This document shows, piece after piece, positions 26,537-35,734 of a DNA stretch of 64,000 nucleotides (position 1 is the stretch's first letter; each line of letters starts with the position of its first letter). The DNA is from Variovorax brevis (lineage in GTDB: Bacteria; Pseudomonadota; Gammaproteobacteria; Burkholderiales; Burkholderiaceae_C): the NCBI RefSeq assembly GCF_030317105.1, contig NZ_JASZYG010000002.1:124001-188000 (forward strand), in the 5' to 3' direction. The notes below the pieces were generated by a model, which worked only from the letters and a program-made list of their open reading frames with translations, was not told where the DNA came from and did no database searches. Position numbers and translations under genes: made by a program.

Positions 26537-26983
26537 TCACGGCTTCGGCGTCGGATTGGTGACGGCCGCCGGTTGCGTGCCGCTCGGCGGCGACGTCGCC
26601 GTGGGCGCCGGCGAATGCGCGCCGGCGGCTTCGATCGGCTTGGCCGCCTCGGCCGCTGGGGCCGCTGGGGCTGCTGGCGCCGGTGGAGGCGCGGCGAACG
26701 CGAACGGCCCCGGATCGGTGCAGGGCGGCGTGGTCACTGCCGCGGGCACCGACTTGCCGGCCGCCGTCGCGCCCTCGCGGTATTTGGCCGCCACCTTGTC
26801 CTGCACGACGCACAGCTGGTAGGCATCGACCTTGCCCGTCCACGCCGTGCGCGCAGCCGTCTCGGCGGCCTTGGCCTTGGCTTCGGGGGTGGGGTCAGGC
26901 GTGGGCAATTTGGCGAACGCTGTGGACGCCAGAGTGGCCACGGAAACCGATGCAAGCAGGCGCAGCAGCATGTTCTTCATCAT
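26537..26983 (-). CDS. Secreted Ala/Pro-rich protein of the formate dehydrogenase island
   Basis: This 148-residue protein has a signal peptide (MKNMLLRLLASVSVATLASTAFA), a short conserved-looking segment with two cysteines (AYQLCVVQDKVAAKYREG and PPCTDPGPFAF), and a low-complexity Ala/Pro tail. Its first ATG overlaps the fdhC stop (ATGA at 26980-26983), so it is translationally coupled to formate dehydrogenase. I do not recognise a family. The 138 bases between it and the TetR stop show no feature I can name. Confidence 0.78.
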   Translation of the reverse strand: MMKNMLLRLLASVSVATLASTAFAKLPTPDPTPEAKAKAAETAARTAWTGKVDAYQLCVVQDKVAAKYREGATAAGKSVPAAVTTPPCTDPGPFAFAAPPPAPAAPAAPAAEAAKPIEAAGAHSPAPTATSPPSGTQPAAVTNPTPKP

Positions 26984-28167
26984 GAGGTCGATCCTTCGGC
27001 AGGCACCGGTTGCGACGCGCGCGGCGCGCCGGGCTGTGGGCTGGAGCGTTGCGCCGGGATCTTGCCGGCGGCGATGTCGTCGTACCAGAGCTCGTGGTGC
27101 TCGCGTGCCCAGGTCTCGTCGACGTAGCCGGTGCGCATGGCCTTGTAGGCGCCCTTCATGCCGAGCGTGCCGATGTAGATGTGGCCCATGATCAGCGCCA
27201 TCATGAGCAGCGTGGCGGCGGCGTGGATCATGTGGGCGATCTGCATGTTGCCGCGCACGTAGGCAACGCCCGGAATCAGCTTGTCCAGGAACAGGCCCGA
27301 GCCAATCACGATGCTGCCCAGGAACAGCACCCCGCCCCAGAACACCGCCTTTTCCCCCGCATTGAAGCGGTGCGACGCCGGCTCGTGGCCGCCACCGAAC
27401 AGGCCGCCGCCCTTCTTGAGCCAAAGCCAGTCGTCCTTGCGCAGCCAGTTGCTGCGGATGAAGGTGACGATCATGAAGACCGTGGTCACCACGAACAACG
27501 GCCCCACGAAGTTGTGGATGTTCTTGAGCGCGTAGGTGAGCCAGCCGAACAATGCGCCGCCCATGACCGGCAGCAGGAAGAACTTGCCGAAGGCCATCAC
27601 GATGCCGCTGACGGCCAGCGTGACGAAGGCGATGGCGTTGGACCAGTGCGTGGCCCGCTCGAAGGGCGTGAAGCGCTCGATCTTTCTGCCCGTCTCATGG
27701 CCGTGCAACCCGATGGGGCCGCGCGTGAAATAGAAGATCGCGAGCGCCAGCAGCACGACGAACAGCAGCGCGGCGCCGTAGGGAATCAACCAGTCGTTGC
27801 GCACCTGGCGCCAGGCTTCGCCGGCGTTGGTGTAGCGCGAGCCGGGGTACTGCACAAAGCCCTGGATCAGGTTGCCGGCCTCGGGCGCCTCGCTTGTCGG
27901 CAGGCTGCTGTAGCCGGTGACGCCGCCCGCCACCTGCCGCCACATGGGTGCGTTGTTGCCGGGCTGGACCTTGTTGCGCTCGCCGTTGCTTTGCTGGAGG
28001 TAGTGCGGGTCGGCGCTGGCTTCGGGCTTGACCTCGAAGATGTTCTGGCTCTGGATCGCGCCCGCCGCAACGGGCCCGGAAGGCGGCGCCGCCGGGGCCT
28101 GCGCGGACGCGGACCCAAAGCCCAGCAGGGCCATCGTCAGGAGAACTGCGGAGAAGGCTCTGGACAT
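26980..28167 (-). CDS. fdhC: Formate dehydrogenase gamma subunit, cytochrome b
   Basis: This 395-residue membrane protein has a cleavable signal (LLTMALLGFGSASAQA), a periplasmic domain of about 110 residues, one span at about 135-152, and a four-helix cytochrome b556 domain with candidate haem histidines in RATHWSNA, NIHNFVGPLF and IAHMIHAAATLLMMALIMGHIY. It anchors the periplasmic FdhAB dimer and passes electrons to quinone. The extra N-terminal region is typical of this betaproteobacterial type. It begins 15 bases after the lipoprotein gene. Confidence 0.93.
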   Translation of the reverse strand: MSRAFSAVLLTMALLGFGSASAQAPAAPPSGPVAAGAIQSQNIFEVKPEASADPHYLQQSNGERNKVQPGNNAPMWRQVAGGVTGYSSLPTSEAPEAGNLIQGFVQYPGSRYTNAGEAWRQVRNDWLIPYGAALLFVVLLALAIFYFTRGPIGLHGHETGRKIERFTPFERATHWSNAIAFVTLAVSGIVMAFGKFFLLPVMGGALFGWLTYALKNIHNFVGPLFVVTTVFMIVTFIRSNWLRKDDWLWLKKGGGLFGGGHEPASHRFNAGEKAVFWGGVLFLGSIVIGSGLFLDKLIPGVAYVRGNMQIAHMIHAAATLLMMALIMGHIYIGTLGMKGAYKAMRTGYVDETWAREHHELWYDDIAAGKIPAQRSSPQPGAPRASQPVPAEGSTS

Positions 28168-28182
28168 GCGAAGGCCTCCCGC

Positions 28183-28479
28183 TCAGTTCTCTTTGTTGTA
28201 TTCGTTCTGCCCGTTCTGCGCGCGGGCCTTGAGCTGCTGCTCCCAAGCCAGCTTGTCGCCGCCCTTCCATCCGGGCGCACTGAACGGCGTGCCAGGCGCC
28301 GGGTTGACGCCTGAAGTGGCGGTGCCGCCGGTGCCGGTCCACGGCGGGGCATCCTGCTTCACGCCTCCGGCATTGGTCTGCGGCTTTTCAGAGCACGCGA
28401 CCAGGGCAACCGCCGCGAGCACGACAAAAAGCAAGCCCCCGCGGCGCATGCGTGCCCCCACGCTCGCAACGGCGCTCAT
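28183..28479 (-). CDS. Small lipoprotein between fdhB and fdhC
   Basis: A 98-residue protein starting MSAVASVGARMRRGGLL has a hydrophobic segment ending in the lipobox ALVAC, followed by a short polar, Gly/Pro-rich region ending NGQNEYNKEN. Its ATG overlaps the fdhB stop (ATGA at 28476-28479). It is probably a lipid-anchored accessory of the formate dehydrogenase complex; I know of no assigned function. Confidence 0.78.
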   Translation of the reverse strand: MSAVASVGARMRRGGLLFVVLAAVALVACSEKPQTNAGGVKQDAPPWTGTGGTATSGVNPAPGTPFSAPGWKGGDKLAWEQQLKARAQNGQNEYNKEN

Positions 28480-29099
28480 TTCTTGACTCCGTTCGTCGGC
28501 GCCTCGCCGGCCACCTTCGAGCCGTAGGCCGTGCCCCAGCCCCACACTTCAGCGCCCTTGCCGCGCTGCACGACGCGGGTGCGGAAGATATCGGCCACCA
28601 CGTCGCCGTCACCGGCGATCAGGGCCTTGGTCGAGCACATTTCAGCGCAGGCGGGAAGCTTGCCTTCGGCCAAGCGGTTGCGCCCGTACTTTTCAAACTC
28701 GGCTTCGGAGCCGTTGGCTTCCGGGCCACCGGCGCAGAAGGTGCACTTGTCCATCTTGCCGCGCATGCCGAAGGTGCCTTGCGACGGGAACTGCGGCGCG
28801 CCGAAGGGGCAGGCATAGGAGCAGTAGCCGCAGCCGATGCACACGTCCTTGTCGTGCAGCACCACACCTTCGTCGGTGCGATAGAAGCATTGCACCGGGC
28901 ACACCGCCATGCAGGGGGCGTCGGAGCAGTGCATGCAGGCCACCGAGATCGACTTCTCGCCCGGCACGCCGTCGTTGAGCGTGACCACGCGGCGGCGGTT
29001 CACGCCCCACGGCACCTCGTTCTCGTTCTTGCAGGCCGTGACGCAACCGTTGCACTCGATGCAGCGCTCGGAATCGCAGACAAACTTCATTCGTGCCAT
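28476..29099 (-). CDS. fdhB: Formate dehydrogenase beta subunit, four [4Fe-4S] clusters
   Basis: This 207-residue ferredoxin-type subunit has the FdnH/FdhB cysteine pattern: CIECNGCVTAC, CMHCSDAPCMAVCPVQCF, CIGCGYCSYACP and CTFCAGG, enough for four cubane clusters. It carries electrons from FdhA to the cytochrome b subunit. There is no membrane helix of its own. It lies ten bases after fdhA. Confidence 0.95.
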   Translation of the reverse strand: MARMKFVCDSERCIECNGCVTACKNENEVPWGVNRRRVVTLNDGVPGEKSISVACMHCSDAPCMAVCPVQCFYRTDEGVVLHDKDVCIGCGYCSYACPFGAPQFPSQGTFGMRGKMDKCTFCAGGPEANGSEAEFEKYGRNRLAEGKLPACAEMCSTKALIAGDGDVVADIFRTRVVQRGKGAEVWGWGTAYGSKVAGEAPTNGVKK

Positions 29100-29109
29100 G
29101 TCGGTTTCC

Positions 29110-32082
29110 TCAGGCTTTTTCGATGTTGCAGACGGTGGTCTTGGTCTCTTGCATCATGGTGACGCTGTCATAGCCGTAGGTCGTGGCCGTGTTGATGGCC
29201 TCGCCGCGCACCACCGGCGCCGCGCCCGTGGGGTAGTAAGCCAGCATGTCCGCGCCCTGCCAGCGCCCCGAGAAGTGGAAGGGCAGGAACACCGTGTCGG
29301 GCCCCACGCGCTCGGTGACCAGCGCCTGCACGTTGAGCTTGGCGCCGGTCGGCGTGTGCACCCAGGCGCGCTCGCCGTTGCGGATGCCCTTCTCCGCCGC
29401 CACCTTGGGGTTGATCTCGACGAACATCTCCTGCTGCAACTCGGCCAGCCACGGGTTGGAGCGGGTTTCCTCGCCGCCGCCCTCGTACTCGACCAGGCGC
29501 CCCGAGGTCATGATGAGCGGGAACTTCTCGTGCAGCTTGTCCGCGATGTTCTTTTGCTGCACCGACTTGTACAGCGTGGGCAGGCGCCAGAACGCGGCCT
29601 TGTCGTCGTGCGCCGGGTACTTGGCCACGAGGTCGGGCCGGATGCCATAGAGCGGCTCGCGATGCTGGGGAATCGCATCCGGGAAGTTCCAGACCACCGC
29701 ACGCGCCTTGGCATTGCCGAAGGGATGGCAGCCGTGGTTCTTCATGAACACGCGGATCATGCCGCCCGAAGGGTCGGTCTTCCAGTTCTTGCCTTCAGCC
29801 GCCTTCTTCTCGGGCTCGCTGAGTTCGTCCCACCAGCCGAGCTTCTTGAGCAGCAGGTGGTCGAGTTCGGGGTAGCCGGTGGTGATGTCGGCGCCCAGCG
29901 AATGCGAGCCGTCTTCGGAGAGCAAGTTGACGCCGCCGCGCTCCACGCCGAAGTTCGCGCGGAAGTTGCCGCCGCCGTCCATGACGTGCTTGCTCGTGTC
30001 GTAGAGGTTGGCCGATCCCGGGTGCTTGAGTTCCGGTGTTCCGTAGCATGGCCAGGGCAGACCGAAATAGTCGCCGCCGATGTCGTAGCCGTTGACCTTG
30101 TCTTTCAGTGGACCCTTGGCCTTGAGCGTGCGAACGTCGAAGGCGCCCATGTTGCGCATGTGCGCCTGCAGGCGCTCGGGGCTCTGACCGGTGTACCCGA
30201 TGGTCCAGCAGCACTTGTTGATCTCGCGCAGGATGTCATCGGGCACGGGTTCATCCATGCCCTTGACCTTCTGCATCTTGTAGTTCTTGACCAGTTCCGC
30301 GCCGAAGCCGAGCTTTTGCGCCAACTGGTACATCAGCATGTGGTCGCTGCGGCTTTCCCACAGCGGCTCGATGACCTTCTCGCGCCATTGCAGCGAGCGG
30401 TTCGACGCGGTGACGGAGCCGCTGGTTTCGAACTGCGTACAGGCCGGCAGCAGGTACACGGCGCGCTTGGGGTTGACGTCCGTGCCGGGCATCGCCGCCA
30501 TGGCCGCCGTCGCTGAAGGGTAAGGATCGATCACGACCAGCAGGTCGAGCTTGTCCATCGCCTTCTTCATCTCCAGGCCGCGCGTCTGCGAGTTGGGCGC
30601 GTGGCCCCAGTAGACGACGCCGCGCAGGTTCGAGTCCTGGTCGATCAGCTCGTTCTTTTCGAGCACGCCGTCGATCCAGCGCGACACCGTGATGCCGGGC
30701 TTGCTCATCATGGCGGGCGACGCAAACTGCTTCTTGATCCACTCGAAGTCCACGCCCCACGCATTGGCGAAGTGCTTCCACGAGCCTTCGACGATGCCGT
30801 AGTAGCCGGGCAAGGAATCGGGGTTGGGGCCGACGTCGGTGGCGCCCTGCACGTTGTCGTGGCCGCGGAAGATGTTGGTGCCGCCGCCGCTCTTGCCCAC
30901 GTTTCCCAGCGCCAGTTGCAGGATGCACGACGCGCGCACCATGGCATTGCCGATAGTGTGCTGCGTCTGGCCCATGCACCAGACGATGGTGCCGGGGCGG
31001 TTTTCATTGAGCCAGGTGGCGCACTTGAGCACCTGCGCTTCCTTGACGCCACAGGCCTCCTCGACCTTGTCGGGCGTCCATTTGGCGAGCACGTCTTCGC
31101 GGACCTTGTCCATGCCGAAGACGCGGTCGTTGATGTACTTCTTGTCTTCCCAGCCGTTCTTGAAGATGTGATACAGGATGCCGAACAGGAAGGGAATGTC
31201 GGAGCCCGAGCGGATGCGCACGTATTCGTCGGCCTTGGCCGCCGTGCGGGTGAAGCGCGGATCGACCACGATCATCTTGCAGCCGTTTTCCTTGGCATGC
31301 AGCATGTGCAGCATGCTCACCGGATGCGCCTCGGCGGCGTTGGATCCGATGTACAGCGCCACCTTGGCGTTGCGCATGTCGTTGTACGAATTGGTCATGG
31401 CGCCGTAGCCCCATGTGTTCGCAACGCCGGCCACCGTGGTCGAGTGGCAGATGCGGGCCTGGTGGTCGCAGTTGTTGGAGCCGAAGAAGCTCACGAACTT
31501 GCGCATCAGATAGGACTGCTCGTTGCTGTGCTTGGACGAGCCGATCCAGTAGACCGAGTCGGGGCCGCTGGCCTGGCGCAACTCCTTGAGCTTGGCCGTG
31601 ACTTCATCGAGCGCCTGGTCCCAGCTGATGCGCTCGTACTTGCCGTTGACCAGCTTCATGGGATAGCGCAGGCGGTACTCGCCATGGCCGTGCTCGCGCA
31701 GTGCAGCACCCTTTGCGCAATGCGCGCCGAGGTTGATGGGCGAATCGAACACCGGCTCCTGACGAACCCACACGCCGTTCTCGACGACGGCATCGGATGC
31801 GCAGCCGACCGAGCAATGCGAGCACACGGTGCGGCGCACCTCGACCTTGCCGGCACCGACCGCGGTCGGCCGTGCGCCGTCGGCGGCATTGGCCTTGCGC
31901 ATCAGCGTGAGCTGGCCAGCCGCAAGGCCGACACCGACGCCCAAGCCCGAGCGGCGCAGGAAGGCGCGACGGTCCATGGTGGGCAGCGCGTTGGACAGGC
32001 CGCGATGCAGGCTGTGGATGAAAGGCGAATTGGTGGCAACGGCACGCGCGGTGGAGCCGTTCTTTCGGGGGGTGAGCAGCAT
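29110..32082 (-). CDS. fdhA: Formate dehydrogenase catalytic subunit, molybdopterin, Cys-type
   Basis: This 990-residue enzyme oxidises formate to CO2 in the periplasm. A Tat motif (MDRRAFLRRSG, arginines at 38-39) follows an unusually long leader. The [4Fe-4S] ligands are C87, C90, C94 and C122. The catalytic site RICHSTTVAGVAN has cysteine (C212) where several enterobacterial enzymes have selenocysteine, so no SECIS element is needed. The bis-MGD domains fill the rest and the C-terminal dinucleotide-binding domain is complete. The ATG at 32080 has GAGGACACACC upstream; an internal ATG at 31977 would give a shorter Tat leader. The operon order is Tat-target peptide, fdhA, fdhB, lipoprotein, fdhC, secreted protein. 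Confidence 0.96.
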   Translation of the reverse strand: MLLTPRKNGSTARAVATNSPFIHSLHRGLSNALPTMDRRAFLRRSGLGVGVGLAAGQLTLMRKANAADGARPTAVGAGKVEVRRTVCSHCSVGCASDAVVENGVWVRQEPVFDSPINLGAHCAKGAALREHGHGEYRLRYPMKLVNGKYERISWDQALDEVTAKLKELRQASGPDSVYWIGSSKHSNEQSYLMRKFVSFFGSNNCDHQARICHSTTVAGVANTWGYGAMTNSYNDMRNAKVALYIGSNAAEAHPVSMLHMLHAKENGCKMIVVDPRFTRTAAKADEYVRIRSGSDIPFLFGILYHIFKNGWEDKKYINDRVFGMDKVREDVLAKWTPDKVEEACGVKEAQVLKCATWLNENRPGTIVWCMGQTQHTIGNAMVRASCILQLALGNVGKSGGGTNIFRGHDNVQGATDVGPNPDSLPGYYGIVEGSWKHFANAWGVDFEWIKKQFASPAMMSKPGITVSRWIDGVLEKNELIDQDSNLRGVVYWGHAPNSQTRGLEMKKAMDKLDLLVVIDPYPSATAAMAAMPGTDVNPKRAVYLLPACTQFETSGSVTASNRSLQWREKVIEPLWESRSDHMLMYQLAQKLGFGAELVKNYKMQKVKGMDEPVPDDILREINKCCWTIGYTGQSPERLQAHMRNMGAFDVRTLKAKGPLKDKVNGYDIGGDYFGLPWPCYGTPELKHPGSANLYDTSKHVMDGGGNFRANFGVERGGVNLLSEDGSHSLGADITTGYPELDHLLLKKLGWWDELSEPEKKAAEGKNWKTDPSGGMIRVFMKNHGCHPFGNAKARAVVWNFPDAIPQHREPLYGIRPDLVAKYPAHDDKAAFWRLPTLYKSVQQKNIADKLHEKFPLIMTSGRLVEYEGGGEETRSNPWLAELQQEMFVEINPKVAAEKGIRNGERAWVHTPTGAKLNVQALVTERVGPDTVFLPFHFSGRWQGADMLAYYPTGAAPVVRGEAINTATTYGYDSVTMMQETKTTVCNIEKA

Positions 32083-32094
32083 GGTGTGTCCTCG

Positions 32095-32325
32095 TCAGGC
32101 CGCGGTGGACTTGTAGTAGCGCTTGACGTGCTCGCTGAGCGAGTACCCACCGCCATTGGCTGGCGCCGGCGGCAGCGCGGGAGCGGCCTGTGTGTCGGCA
32201 GGCGCTTCGGTCATGCCGGGCAAGACCGTGACGGCGACAGTGGCAGCACCGACGGCTGCAGCACCTGCAAAAAACTTCCTGCGCGAGGCCGGTGCAACGG
32301 CACCGGCGAGTTGGCTGTTCGGCAT
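32095..32325 (-). CDS. Formate dehydrogenase region Tat-target small protein
   Basis: This 76-residue protein has a twin-arginine signal (ASRRKFFAGAAAVGAATVAV), a Pro/Ala-rich middle and the C-terminal signature GGYSLSEHVKRYYKSTAA known for the small Tat-target proteins encoded before fdhA in proteobacterial formate dehydrogenase islands. Its role is not established; it may help assembly or export of FdhA. It is the first gene of the fdhA operon, 12 bases before fdhA. Confidence 0.9.
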   Translation of the reverse strand: MPNSQLAGAVAPASRRKFFAGAAAVGAATVAVTVLPGMTEAPADTQAAPALPPAPANGGGYSLSEHVKRYYKSTAA

Positions 32326-32378
32326 GACGAAGACCCCCGAATGGCTTGGTTCACATTCGATATGAACCGATTTGCATA

Positions 32379-32400
32379 GGTCTGAATACTAGTTCAGACC
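32379..32400. promoter_or_regulatory. Palindrome upstream of the fdhA operon
   Basis: GGTCTGAA (32379-32386), a six-base spacer TACTAG and TTCAGACC (32393-32400) form a perfect 8-base-arm palindrome in the 112-base gap between the Tat-target gene and the TorD gene. There is no T run, so it is more likely an operator for the fdhA operon than a terminator for the operon arriving from upstream. Confidence 0.6.
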
Positions 32401-32437
32401 CTTATCCGATATCACGATTGCGGCTTTGCATGACTGC

Positions 32438-33055
32438 TCATTCGAGCATGTCGAAGCCCTGTGCTTCCACACCGACAAAGGCCTGCGTGAAGCGCGCCAG
32501 CGATGCGTAGAAAACAGCCGATGGATGCTGCACCACAGCATCACACATGGCCGGCACCCACGGCTGCATATGCCGCGCGAAGAAGGCCTGCTGCTCCTTG
32601 AGATTGGCCACCGCCACGTCCTCTCCGGCGATGAGGTAGCGCATCACTTCGCAGAGGCAGGCGACGTGGTCTTCGGTCTCGCCGAGGGATTCGTCGCGCG
32701 CCAGTCCGAGCCTTGCCAGGTCCGTGCGCAACTGCGCGAGCGGCTTGTCGTTGAGGAAGCCACTCAGGTAGTGCGAGCCGTAGAGCATGACGGCGGGCTT
32801 GCCGACACCGCCGAAGAGCGCGTCGTATTCCTTGCGTGCGCTGTCCACCGTGAGGTCGCGCGCGGCGCCGACGAGTTCGCGCCACGGCTCTTCGAGGTAC
32901 GCGCCGGCGGCGGGCGCCTCGGTCACTGCCACGCGCAGCGCATCGAGCAACTCGGCATCGGGCGGTGCGAACCACAAACGCGCCAGAACGCCGTACAACT
33001 CGGCGCGCGCCAGTTCTTCGTCGAGCGCGGAGGAGGCAACGGGAATCGCGTTCAT
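32438..33055 (-). CDS. TorD/DmsD family molybdoenzyme chaperone
   Basis: This 205-residue all-alpha protein shows TorD-family features: ELYGVLARLWFAPPDAELL near the N-terminus, RKEYDALFGGVGKPAVMLYGSHYLSGF in the middle and EDHVACLCEVMRYLI. Members bind Tat signals of molybdoenzymes and help cofactor insertion before export. It is the last gene of the DUF3305-DUF3306-ferredoxin-TorD transcript and its ATG overlaps the ferredoxin stop by four bases. The client is surely FdhA. Confidence 0.9.
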   Translation of the reverse strand: MNAIPVASSALDEELARAELYGVLARLWFAPPDAELLDALRVAVTEAPAAGAYLEEPWRELVGAARDLTVDSARKEYDALFGGVGKPAVMLYGSHYLSGFLNDKPLAQLRTDLARLGLARDESLGETEDHVACLCEVMRYLIAGEDVAVANLKEQQAFFARHMQPWVPAMCDAVVQHPSAVFYASLARFTQAFVGVEAQGFDMLE

Positions 33056-35175
33056 AGGTCGGTGATCTTCAATTCGTTCTGCGCGCTGTACAGGTCGATC
33101 ACGCGGCAGTCACTGCACATCTTCAGGCGCTCCAGTGCTTCGCCCTGAAACATCGAGTGGCCGGCGAGGCGGCCGAGCATGGCCTCGATGGCCTTCTGCG
33201 TGCCAAAGGGTTTGCTGCAGCGCACACAGCTCCACGGTTTGGCTTCGTTGAGCACCACGCGCTGCTGCCGCTCGGGCGACGCCAAGAGGCGAGGCACGAG
33301 CGAGATCGCGTTCTCAGGGCATGTGCTTTCGCAAAGCCCACACTGCACGCAGTTCTTTTCGATGAAGCGCAGTTGCGGCGCGTCGGGGTTGTCCAGCAGC
33401 GCACCGGCGGGGCAGGCGCCGACGCAGGCCAGGCACAAGGTGCAGGCGTCCTTGTCGACAGCGACGGCGCCGTAGGGTGCGCCAGCAGGCAGCGGCACGG
33501 CGAACGAGGGCGGTGCGGACTTCAACGCCGGCGCATGCTCGATGAAGTGGTCGATCACGAATTCAAGCGTGCCGCGTTTGTCGGAAGAGACGGCGAAACG
33601 CGCGGCCTGCGCGGGGCGGCGAGTGACCGCCGTGGGAAGGCTGGCAAGCGCAGCGTCGAGCCTGTCGGGCGCGTTGGCCTCGATCAGGCAGAAGTGCGTG
33701 CCCTCATAGCCAAGGCCTTGCAACAGGGCTTGCGCCACGTCCATCTGACGCCGCAGGGCAGCAAGGTACTGCGGCGCTTCCTCGCCCGTGGCGAGCACGA
33801 CGACGCGCGACGCGCCCCAGGCGATGGCGCTCAGCCACAGGTCGATGCCCGTGCTCGCGACGTGCATCAGCGCCAGCGGAATGACGTGGGCGGGCACGCC
33901 GTGTGCGCGACCCAATTGCGCGGCGCGGCCCAGTTCGCCGATCAGCGCCTGCCCCTGCTCCTCGCTGTGCAGCAGCAGCGTGGCGTCGCGGCCGCCGGCC
34001 TTCTCGTAGGTCGACAGCAGCGTGCGCAGCTTGCGCCCCTGGTGGGTTGCCGGCGGCCAGGTGTAGCCCAGCGCGCCGCTCGGGCACACGGTGGTGCAGG
34101 CGCCGCAACCCACGCAGAGGTTGGGGTTGACGACGATGCGCTGGCGTTCCTTGTCGCTGCTGATGGCGTGGGCCGAGCAAACCTCCACGCAGGCATTGCA
34201 GCCGACCACTTCGTTGCGGCTGTGGGCGCAGAGCTTTTGCTTGTAGTCGAAGAACTTCGGCTTGTCGAACTCGCCCACCAGTTCGCGTAGGCGCAGCAAG
34301 GTTTGCGCGCCCTGGGCGTTCGCCAAGCCGCCCGGCAAATGGAAGTAGCCCTGTGGCGGCGCATGCCAGTCGATGAGCGGCGCGGCGCCAAGGTCGAGCA
34401 CGAGGTCAAAGTCCGCGTCCAGCGATTCGACGGGCCGGTCGAATCGGATCGCGCCGGCCACGCCGCAGGCGCGTTCGCAGTCGCGGTGCGAGGTGCACTT
34501 GTTTTCATCGATCTGGTAGTCGAGGCCGATGGCCTGCTCCGGGCATGCGACAAGGCAGGCGTTGCAGCGCGTGCACAGGTCGAGGTCGATCGCATTGCTG
34601 CGCGACCAGCCGAGCTTGAAGGCACCCAGCCAGCCGGTGAGCGATGCAATCCGCCCGGCCATGACCGGATAGCGCCGCTCCTGCATGCCGCCGGTGGCGC
34701 CGGGGCCTTGCGAGAAGATGGTCACGGCGAGCGCATCGCCCACCAGCGCCGCGGCGTGCTCGGCGGCATCGAGCGGGCCGACGATCAGCAGCCGGCCCTG
34801 GCTCGCGTAGCTGACGGTGGGCGCCGGCTCCGGCTCGGGCAGGTGCGCGGCGGCGAGCAGCGCCGCGATCTTGGGCATCGCGCTTTTGGCGTCGCGGCTC
34901 CAGCCGCCGGTCTCGCGGATGTTGACGAAGCGCACCACCGCGCCGGCTTCGGCAGCGCCGGGCGTTTGCTCTGCGATTTCGGTGAAGAGGCGTTTTTCCT
35001 GCGTGCAGGCAACAACGAGGCCGCCGCCGCCCGCCAGCGCCCGCTGAAAGGCGGGCGCCTCGCGACGGCACAGGCCGGAATGGAGCGTGAGAGGTTCAGC
35101 CAGCGCGGCGCCGAGCGTCTTCGGCTCGAGCGGCATCGTCTGGTTGCAGTCGCAGATCAGCGTTTTCTGGGTCAT
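33052..35175 (-). CDS. Large multi-cluster 4Fe-4S protein of the formate dehydrogenase island
   Basis: This 707-residue protein starts MTQKTLICDCNQTMPLEPK and contains at least five ferredoxin-type cysteine clusters: DLCTRCNACLVACP, CTSHRDCERAC, GCNACVEVC with LCVGCGACTTVCP, and CTLCLACVGACPAG with CVQCGLCESTCP. A C-terminal CVRCSKPFG plus CSDC may bind zinc. It is always found with DUF3305/DUF3306 next to this type of formate dehydrogenase, and probably serves sulfur or electron transfer during enzyme maturation. I chose the ATG at 35173-35175; a longer frame to 35238 has a better ribosome site (GAGG) but would overlap DUF3306 by 143 bases. Confidence 0.9.
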   Translation of the reverse strand: MTQKTLICDCNQTMPLEPKTLGAALAEPLTLHSGLCRREAPAFQRALAGGGGLVVACTQEKRLFTEIAEQTPGAAEAGAVVRFVNIRETGGWSRDAKSAMPKIAALLAAAHLPEPEPAPTVSYASQGRLLIVGPLDAAEHAAALVGDALAVTIFSQGPGATGGMQERRYPVMAGRIASLTGWLGAFKLGWSRSNAIDLDLCTRCNACLVACPEQAIGLDYQIDENKCTSHRDCERACGVAGAIRFDRPVESLDADFDLVLDLGAAPLIDWHAPPQGYFHLPGGLANAQGAQTLLRLRELVGEFDKPKFFDYKQKLCAHSRNEVVGCNACVEVCSAHAISSDKERQRIVVNPNLCVGCGACTTVCPSGALGYTWPPATHQGRKLRTLLSTYEKAGGRDATLLLHSEEQGQALIGELGRAAQLGRAHGVPAHVIPLALMHVASTGIDLWLSAIAWGASRVVVLATGEEAPQYLAALRRQMDVAQALLQGLGYEGTHFCLIEANAPDRLDAALASLPTAVTRRPAQAARFAVSSDKRGTLEFVIDHFIEHAPALKSAPPSFAVPLPAGAPYGAVAVDKDACTLCLACVGACPAGALLDNPDAPQLRFIEKNCVQCGLCESTCPENAISLVPRLLASPERQQRVVLNEAKPWSCVRCSKPFGTQKAIEAMLGRLAGHSMFQGEALERLKMCSDCRVIDLYSAQNELKITDL

Positions 35176-35734
35176 CGTGAGGTTGGCTGGCGAGTTGCTG
35201 CGCTTCTTCTGCTGCGCTGGCAACCGGCTGGCTGGCATGGGCCTCTTCGGCCTTCGCGTCGGGGGACGCCGGGGGAGTCTGATCTTTCTTCTTGTCGTCT
35301 TCTTCGTCGTCGTCGAAGAGCTTCAGGAAGCGGGCGCTCGCCATCTGGCGCAGGGTGGCCTCGGACAAGGGAGAGGGCTTCGAGTAGTCGTCGATGTAGA
35401 TGTCCAGCCGGTCCATGACGTTGAAGTGCGGATCGGCGAAGAGCTTCCTGAACGCTGCGTTCTTGACTTCGGGCGCGACGTTGCTGGCGAGGAAGGGCTT
35501 GAAGTCGGAGTCGAGGGTGAGCGACTCGGTGTCGGCAAGGGTGAGGGGCGAGGGCTCCTGCTTTTCTCCTTCCCCCTCCGGGGGAAGGCCGGGACGGGGG
35601 CTGGTGGGATCAACCAGCGCCGTCGTGCCCCCACCCCGACCCTCCTCCGGAGGGGTAGGGAGAGGTTCAGATTCCGCAGCCACCTCCTGCTTGCGGCGGG
35701 ACCAGCGCTTGAAGAAGCTCTCGTCTTCAGACAT
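35096..35734 (-). CDS. DUF3306 protein with an in-frame palindromic repeat
   Basis: This 212-residue protein begins MSEDESFFKRWSRRKQEVA and has the core LDSDFKPFLASNVAPEVKNAAFRKLFADPHFNVMD of DUF3306, a family found only beside formate dehydrogenase genes and of unknown role. Residues about 21-57 (LPTPPEEGRGGGTT and so on) are not family sequence: they are the translation of a palindromic repeat at 35566-35663 read in frame. The stop lies inside the next gene (80-base overlap). Confidence 0.88.
   Translation of the reverse strand: MSEDESFFKRWSRRKQEVAAESEPLPTPPEEGRGGGTTALVDPTSPRPGLPPEGEGEKQEPSPLTLADTESLTLDSDFKPFLASNVAPEVKNAAFRKLFADPHFNVMDRLDIYIDDYSKPSPLSEATLRQMASARFLKLFDDDEEDDKKKDQTPPASPDAKAEEAHASQPVASAAEEAQQLASQPHDDPENADLRLQPDDAARAEDARRRAG
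35566..35663. repeat. Palindromic repeat element inside DUF3306
   Basis: A CTCCTTCCCCCTCCGGGGGA palindrome at the left and CCTCCTCCGGAGGGGTAGGG at the right flank a GGGATGGGGGC-like core, the same architecture as the array at 22160-22515. The whole element is an in-frame insertion in the DUF3306 coding sequence. Confidence 0.8.

Noticed and set aside
29110..32082. Selenocysteine formate dehydrogenase
   Set aside because: The catalytic position is TGC cysteine in RICHSTTVAG and the frame has no internal TGA.
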